Assembly: GCA_016718315.1 (NCBI GenBank)
Contig: JADKDV010000004.1
Location: 124,001-188,000, forward strand
Length of the DNA stretch: 64,000 nt
Origin: Candidatus Obscuribacter sp.
Lineage (GTDB): Bacteria > Cyanobacteriota > Vampirovibrionia > Obscuribacterales > Obscuribacteraceae
Direction of reading: 5' to 3'
A program made the position numbers and the translations under genes. Shown in pieces: positions 60,088 to 64,000 of this stretch. The stretch's first letter is position 1. Each line of letters begins with the position of its first letter. The notes beneath the pieces are model-generated. The model was not told the origin of the DNA, ran no database searches, and saw only the letters and a program-made list of their open reading frames with translations.

Positions 60088-60480
60088 ATGGAGGCGGCTC
60101 AACAGGCTATGCTCAGAGCATTGATTGTCGACGTGGCTCAAGAAGCGTCTAATCTCTCTGGTATAAAGCCGGAGCTGTTAGAGCAGGCGCATCAATCACT
60201 CATCCGCAAGAGACTGAGGACGATGCGACGCTCCTGTCCGTATCTCGTGGAATTATTTGACGATGAAGCTGCGTTAGATCAAGCACTGCGTGATTTTTAT
60301 AAAGTTATGCCATCGCCCTCTGCCTCTGGTCCTTACACTGATGCTATGCATTTTGTCCTTTATCTGCATGAGCACAAAGAACAATATCCGGCTGCCAGCA
60401 AGATCACAAAGGCTGACTTAAGCACAGCCAGGGCAGTGGATGGCAAGGCAAAAGTAGATAGCAAGGCAAAAGAAGACTGA
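60088..60480 (+). CDS. Small partner protein of the MNIO enzyme (DUF2063/MbnC-like N-terminus)
   Basis: 130 residues. The start MEAAQQAMLRALI followed by helical RKRLRTMRRSCPYLVELFDDE resembles the N-terminal helical domain of DUF2063/MbnC-type proteins, which bind substrate leader peptides and the MNIO enzyme. It is shorter than MbnC and ends in a low-complexity Lys/Ala/Asp tail. The open frame extends upstream to 60043 without a normal start codon, so the ATG is used. Its position directly after the MNIO gene supports a joint function; homology is tentative. Confidence 0.65.
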   Translation: MEAAQQAMLRALIVDVAQEASNLSGIKPELLEQAHQSLIRKRLRTMRRSCPYLVELFDDEAALDQALRDFYKVMPSPSASGPYTDAMHFVLYLHEHKEQYPAASKITKADLSTARAVDGKAKVDSKAKED

Positions 60481-60534
60481 AAGACTGCAAAAGATGGTGA
60501 GACTGCACACGTTAGTGAGTAAATTGGACTATTT

Positions 60535-61182
60535 TTATCGCGCTTTGCGAAAAGTGAGATTGATGCGATGACCGCCAACTAACGGATGATAGCCTGCTTT
60601 GAGCGGGAGCACTCCGTGATAGCGCAACCGCGCTGGACCACCCCAGACAACGACATCGCCATGATTGAGCAGGACGCGACGGGTCTTGTCTGAGCGCTCC
60701 GCTCCGCCAAACAAAAAAGTAGCAGGCAGCCCGAGCGACACTGAGACAATGGGCGCATCAAAATCCCACTCGTTTTTGTCTTGGTGGAGTGTCATTCGAC
60801 TACCAGGCTCGTAGCGATTGACCAGGCATGCGTCTGGCGCAAAGCTAGTAAATCCGGCGGTAGCAGCGGCACAGGTGGCGAGCTGTGTAAATGCCTCCGG
60901 CATGGGCGGCCAGGGGGTGGTGCTAAGCGGATCAATGGAGTCATAGCGGTATCCAGTGCGGTCAGTGACCCAGCCGCAGCTGCCACAGTTGGTCATTGCC
61001 ACAGACATTTCAAAACCACCAGGAGTGATCATGTGTCTAAAAGGCGCTTGAGTGATCACTGTGTCGACGCCTGTCATAATTGCGGTTTGGTCTTTTAATG
61101 CGTAGCCGCGCAAGATCACAGCACCACTCTCCAGTGGCTCCTGCCATGATATTTGACTATCGCTAAAGAGATTAAGGGTCAT
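60535..61182 (-). CDS. alkB: Alpha-ketoglutarate-dependent DNA dealkylase AlkB
   Basis: 215 residues, close to E. coli AlkB in length and motif order. Iron ligands are His133 and Asp135 (LHQDKNE) and His189 (LRYHGV), and the 2-oxoglutarate arginine is in HRINLTFRKAR (Arg206 and Arg212). It oxidatively removes 1-methyladenine and 3-methylcytosine lesions. Its start overlaps the ada stop by 4 nt, the classic ada-alkB operon, so induction by Ada is expected. Confidence 0.95.
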   Translation of the reverse strand: MTLNLFSDSQISWQEPLESGAVILRGYALKDQTAIMTGVDTVITQAPFRHMITPGGFEMSVAMTNCGSCGWVTDRTGYRYDSIDPLSTTPWPPMPEAFTQLATCAAATAGFTSFAPDACLVNRYEPGSRMTLHQDKNEWDFDAPIVSVSLGLPATFLFGGAERSDKTRRVLLNHGDVVVWGGPARLRYHGVLPLKAGYHPLVGGHRINLTFRKAR

Positions 61183-62303
61183 GGTGTGGTGCTTGACTCG
61201 CGCTTGAGCAGCTCTCTTTTGCGCTCCACACCCCAGCGATAGCCCGATATCGATCCGTCGCTGCGCACGACACGGTGACAGGGTATGGCGATTGCGATGG
61301 CGTTAGCGGCACAGGCTGTGGCGACAGCACGCACTGATTGAGGTGAGCCGATCTTGTTGGCGACATCAGTGTAGCTTACTGTGGTGCCTGGCGGTATCTC
61401 GCGCAGTGCTTGCCACACTCTTTGTTGAAATGCCGTACCTCTCACATCGAGCGGCAAATCCAGTCCGATTGCTGGCGCCTCGACAAAACCCACTACCTGC
61501 GCCACTATCTCTGCAAAGCTCTCGTCATCTCCGATAATATTGGCATGGGGAAATCTATCCTGCAAGTCGCAAGCCAGCTCATGGGCATCGTCTCCCAGTA
61601 GTATTGAGCAGATGCCGCGCTCGCTTTTGGCGACGAGCAAGGCACCCAGCGAGCACTGAGCTATGGCAAAGCGTATCTCAGTATTGGCGCCGCCGGCTTT
61701 GTAATCAGATGGCTTCATGCCGAGTACATTGTCGCTCTCTGTATAAAATCTGCCAGCTGAGTTATATCCGGCGTCGTAGATTGCTGTGGTCACGGTGTCT
61801 GCCTCGTTTAGTTTGTCGCGCATTATTTGGGCTCTCTGAGCCTGTCCGTATGCTTTGGGTGTCAGCCCGGTGATTGATTTAAACAGACGGTGGAAGTGAT
61901 AAGTGCTCAACCCAGCATGACTGGCAAGCTCATCTAAAGACGGGATAGTAGCTGCTGCCTGGGCTGATGTTGCTATCAATTGGCAGGCATCAGATATGGT
62001 GGCGGTGTGTTGCTGTGCTAGAGATTGTTTGTCGGGTTTGCAGCGCTTGCATGGTCTAAATCCAGCTGCCACTGCCTCGTCTTGGGTGTCGTAAAAAGCG
62101 ATATTAGCCGGTAGGGGCAGTCTCGCACCACACGAGGGACGGCAGTATACACCTGTTGTTTTTACCGAGTAGTAAAACTGTCCATCACAGGATTTGTCGC
62201 GCCTTGTCAGTGCTTCCCAGCGTTTGTCGCTGCTAGCGACTGTGCTGGCTGTTTCGTCTAGCTGGCGCTGGTTTGGCGCTTTGGTAGGATTTATCTTTGA
62301 CAT
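61179..62303 (-). CDS. ada: Ada: methylphosphotriester/O6-methylguanine methyltransferase and activator
   Basis: 374 residues in the full Ada layout. The zinc-binding N-domain has Cys54, Cys58, Cys85 and Cys88 (GVYCRPSCGARL, FRPCKRCKPD). An AraC-type DNA-binding region follows (SLDELASHAGLSTYHFHRLF, GLTPKAYGQAQR), and the C-terminal alkyltransferase domain has the active IPCHRVVRSDGSISGYRWG. It repairs alkylated DNA and, once methylated at the N-domain, activates its own operon with alkB. Confidence 0.96.
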   Translation of the reverse strand: MSKINPTKAPNQRQLDETASTVASSDKRWEALTRRDKSCDGQFYYSVKTTGVYCRPSCGARLPLPANIAFYDTQDEAVAAGFRPCKRCKPDKQSLAQQHTATISDACQLIATSAQAAATIPSLDELASHAGLSTYHFHRLFKSITGLTPKAYGQAQRAQIMRDKLNEADTVTTAIYDAGYNSAGRFYTESDNVLGMKPSDYKAGGANTEIRFAIAQCSLGALLVAKSERGICSILLGDDAHELACDLQDRFPHANIIGDDESFAEIVAQVVGFVEAPAIGLDLPLDVRGTAFQQRVWQALREIPPGTTVSYTDVANKIGSPQSVRAVATACAANAIAIAIPCHRVVRSDGSISGYRWGVERKRELLKRESSTTP

Positions 62304-62506
62304 GCTGTTAATTTAACACCTTGCCGCAAGCCTGACACTCCAGATCTTGCTTTTGAATTTGGCAGCAGGCAGCTGCCGCTTTAATTTGTGCTAAAAATGC
62401 CACTGTGATGCCGTCTTAAGCGTAGTTTTACCATTTACCCTGGGGCGGCTAGTGTGCAAAATGACACTGGCTCAATAATGTGAGTGTCTTTTGCCTGAGG
62501 TCCGTT

Positions 62507-62662
62507 GTGTTTTTACATCCGCTTGATTTTCCCCTGGTGTCTTACTTTGTCAACTGGCGCGATGCGGCCGGTCTGTATGTCCTGGGCACAATCGGCGTTT
62601 GTGTCTGTATAGCCGCTTGTGGTGCCTGCTGGTACCAGATCGCCAACGACCCGGGCGACTAG
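62507..62662 (+). CDS. Small single-pass membrane protein, 51 residues
   Basis: GTG 62507 has TGAGGT 7 nt upstream; a longer frame from 62480 is possible but lacks a site. The peptide has a short N-terminal part, one cysteine-containing membrane helix (LYVLGTIGVCVCIAACGACW) and an acidic end. No family recognised. Confidence 0.5.
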   Translation: MFLHPLDFPLVSYFVNWRDAAGLYVLGTIGVCVCIAACGACWYQIANDPGD

Positions 62663-62707
62663 GGATGATGCTGTATCATTAGCCCTGCAATCCACAGTAG
62701 GTGCTAT

Positions 62708-63352
62708 ATGACCAATCAGCAAGAGCAAGCTCACCGCACACAACGCGCCAGTGCCCACGACTGGGATGCGCGATATCGTGATGCCGATCTCCCTTGGGAT
62801 AGCGGCACTCCTGCCGATGAGCTTGTGGCGTATTTTGCCAGTCTGGCCAAGGATAATCTGCCTGGGGCGGTGCTGGAGGTCGGCTGTGGCACTGGGACCA
62901 ATGCGGTCTGGCTGGCTCAGCAAGGCTGCAAGGTGACGGCTACTGAGATCGCGCCTACGGCTCTTGCGATGGCGCAGGAGCGCGCGCAAAAGGCTGGCGT
63001 GGAGGTGGAGCTGGGTCTTATCGATATTTGTGTCACAGCGCCTGTGGCAGCGGCTTCGCAGGATTTTGCTTTTGATCGTGGTGTCTATCACGTCATCCCT
63101 GTTGCCTCGCGTCCTGCTTTTGTCGCCAGTCTCGCTGCAGGGCTCAAGACCGGCGGTCACTGGTTGAGCGTGGCAGGCAGCAAAGACGAGCACAGAGACA
63201 ATCCAGACGAGGGTCCGCCGCAGCTCAGTGCTGTGGAGCTGTTGCAGGATGTGGAGCCGTTATTTGCGTTGGTCAAGTTGGAGCGTAGTAGTTTTGTCCT
63301 GCCCAATGGCAAGGTCCACCTGGCGTGGGTGGCGTTGTATGCTAAGAGGTAG
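62708..63352 (+). CDS. Class I SAM-dependent methyltransferase, TPMT/TehB-like
   Basis: 214 residues. HDWDARYRDADLPWDSGTPADEL followed by LEVGCGTGTNAVWLAQQG and VTATEIAPTALAMAQERA is typical of thiopurine methyltransferase and tellurite-resistance TehB-like enzymes. The FDRGVYHVIPVASR segment is in the position of motif IV. The substrate is unknown. Separate from upstream genes; only 45 bp follow the small membrane gene. Confidence 0.88.
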   Translation: MTNQQEQAHRTQRASAHDWDARYRDADLPWDSGTPADELVAYFASLAKDNLPGAVLEVGCGTGTNAVWLAQQGCKVTATEIAPTALAMAQERAQKAGVEVELGLIDICVTAPVAAASQDFAFDRGVYHVIPVASRPAFVASLAAGLKTGGHWLSVAGSKDEHRDNPDEGPPQLSAVELLQDVEPLFALVKLERSSFVLPNGKVHLAWVALYAKR

Positions 63353-63386
63353 GGGTGCAGTTGGCGATCAATTTAGAGGATGAACA

Positions 63387-63467
63387 GTGGAAATAAACGG
63401 TCTGTTGCTGTATCTCGTTGTGCCGGCTATTATGCTCTGGGCTATATGGAAAAATGGAGTTGATTGA
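63387..63467 (+). CDS. 26-residue membrane peptide
   Basis: GTG 63387 follows AGAGGA at 7 nt. The peptide (MEINGLLLYLVVPAIMLWAI then WKNGVD) is a single hydrophobic helix with a charged end. The stop overlaps the ATG of the next tiny frame (TGATG-type junction). No family recognised. Confidence 0.45.
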   Translation: MEINGLLLYLVVPAIMLWAIWKNGVD

Positions 63468-63544
63468 TGGATGGCGAAGAGGGCCCAGAGCAGGATACTT
63501 TTCTGAACCTTGATAACGAGGGTGCGGTGGCGCGGGTGATTTGA
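63467..63544 (+). CDS. Possible 25-residue acidic peptide coupled to the membrane peptide
   Basis: The ATG overlaps the stop of the 63387 frame. The sequence MDGEEGPEQDTFLNLDNEGA followed by VARVI is highly acidic. It is supported only by the overlap and the hairpin after its stop. Confidence 0.25.
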   Translation: MDGEEGPEQDTFLNLDNEGAVARVI

Positions 63545-63580
63545 GGGGCACATGGCGGTAGATGGCTTGCCCCTTTTATT
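63544..63580 (+). terminator. Terminator-like hairpin
   Basis: AGGGGCA and TGCCCCT form a 7-bp stem over a long loop, followed by TTTTATTT, directly after the stop at 63544. Confidence 0.5.
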
Positions 63581-63625
63581 TGGAATGGAAATAGAGCGGG
63601 AACGCGGCGCTTTGGCAACTGATAG

Positions 63626-63865
63626 TCAAATCTCATCTGCGGCGTGATAACTAGATAAGTGCGAGATTTCATTAAACGTCAGTCTATAAAATACATGACC
63701 TGAAGCTAACAAGATAAGCGGGATGCTGATTGCCAGCGAGGAGAGCTTGAGCGTCTTATTTGAGGGCATCAACCTGTTAGTGGCAAAGACAAGCCCTGCG
63801 ACTAAAAACAGCACACATTGCAAGTAGACAACAAAGTTAAAAAGTAGCGGTCCCGTTACGTCCAT
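63626..63865 (-). CDS. Small membrane protein, 79 residues
   Basis: Two hydrophobic helices (about 7-29 and 41-60) connected by a short basic loop (NRLMPSNKTLK) and a polar C-terminal tail with several His and Ser. GTGGAAG precedes the ATG. I do not recognise the family. Confidence 0.55.
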   Translation of the reverse strand: MDVTGPLLFNFVVYLQCVLFLVAGLVFATNRLMPSNKTLKLSSLAISIPLILLASGHVFYRLTFNEISHLSSYHAADEI

Positions 63866-64000
63866 GCTTCCACACCCACCATCGTCGTCACAGCTACTTG
63901 TGACCTCTACTTTGATTTTAATACTTGTGTGAGTGTTAGGTGGAGTGTGCTGTTACTGCTGTGTTAAGAGTGCTTTGAGATTGTGGACCGATTTTGTTAA

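Noticed and set aside
1..64000. CRISPR arrays, prophage, integrase or rRNA
   Set aside because: No regularly spaced 25-37 nt repeats, phage structural genes, recombinases or rRNA-like sequence were seen on either strand.

Overview
The window is a 64 kb stretch of bacterial chromosome of moderate GC, densely coded on both strands, with no rRNA, tRNA, CRISPR array or insertion sequence that I could find. Placement is an inference: TPR-tailed and repeat-tailed membrane Ser/Thr kinases, a lone futalosine-pathway menaquinone gene (mqnC), many proteins with no recognisable family and the general gene style suggest a large-genome Melainabacteria/Vampirovibrionia lineage of the Obscuribacter type. 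A marker-gene or ANI search would settle it.

Layout. 1-6786: tail of an ABC transporter, then three overlapping or close glycoside hydrolase genes (GH144-like, GH1, and a discoidin plus six-hairpin protein). 6887-9950: a frameshifted pyroglutamyl peptidase and a membrane Ser/Thr kinase. 10159-17593: a block rich in C- and G-ending codons, with strong Shine-Dalgarno sites and hairpins, carrying a 27-residue peptide, a rhomboid protease, a beta-CASP nuclease, a small membrane protein, a single-ring Clp-type AAA+ protein and an unknown protein. 17794-28440: transport and catabolism, with two paralogous MFS carriers each paired with an oxidative enzyme (FAD amine oxidase; Rieske monooxygenase), around a leftward sugar operon (aldolase, lyxose-isomerase family cupin, HAD phosphatase, MFS) and an NCS1 permease. 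28455-35027: two secreted or membrane unknowns, a TPR kinase and a divergent membrane protein. 35036-40313: mqnC, an archaeal-type ATPase flanked by short repeated sites, hisS, an IF1-like small protein and an unknown. 40993-46096: a tight three-gene operon of unknowns. 46245-57972: TetR regulator, phosphoesterase, methyltransferase, pepA, a TPR protein with a repeat-expanded signal sequence, unknowns, a degenerate trypsin-like protein and an M15 peptidase with repeat linkers. 58189-60480: a membrane protein with a cysteine/glycine tail, an MNIO (DUF692) enzyme and a small partner protein. 60535-62303: ada-alkB alkylation repair. The rest holds small membrane proteins and a methyltransferase.

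The best candidate for an undescribed system is 58189-60480: an iron-dependent peptide-modifying oxidase directly behind a TIGR04222-type membrane protein whose tail carries eight cysteines in about thirty residues, followed by a short protein that could be the substrate-recognition partner. The tail may be the modified substrate. As read here the membrane gene carries a frameshift.

A recurring theme is in-frame minisatellites (15, 21 and 42 bp units) inside exported proteins and one phosphoesterase. Three genes show frame breaks (6887, 33364, 58189). Single-base assembly errors must be excluded before any biological reading of them.
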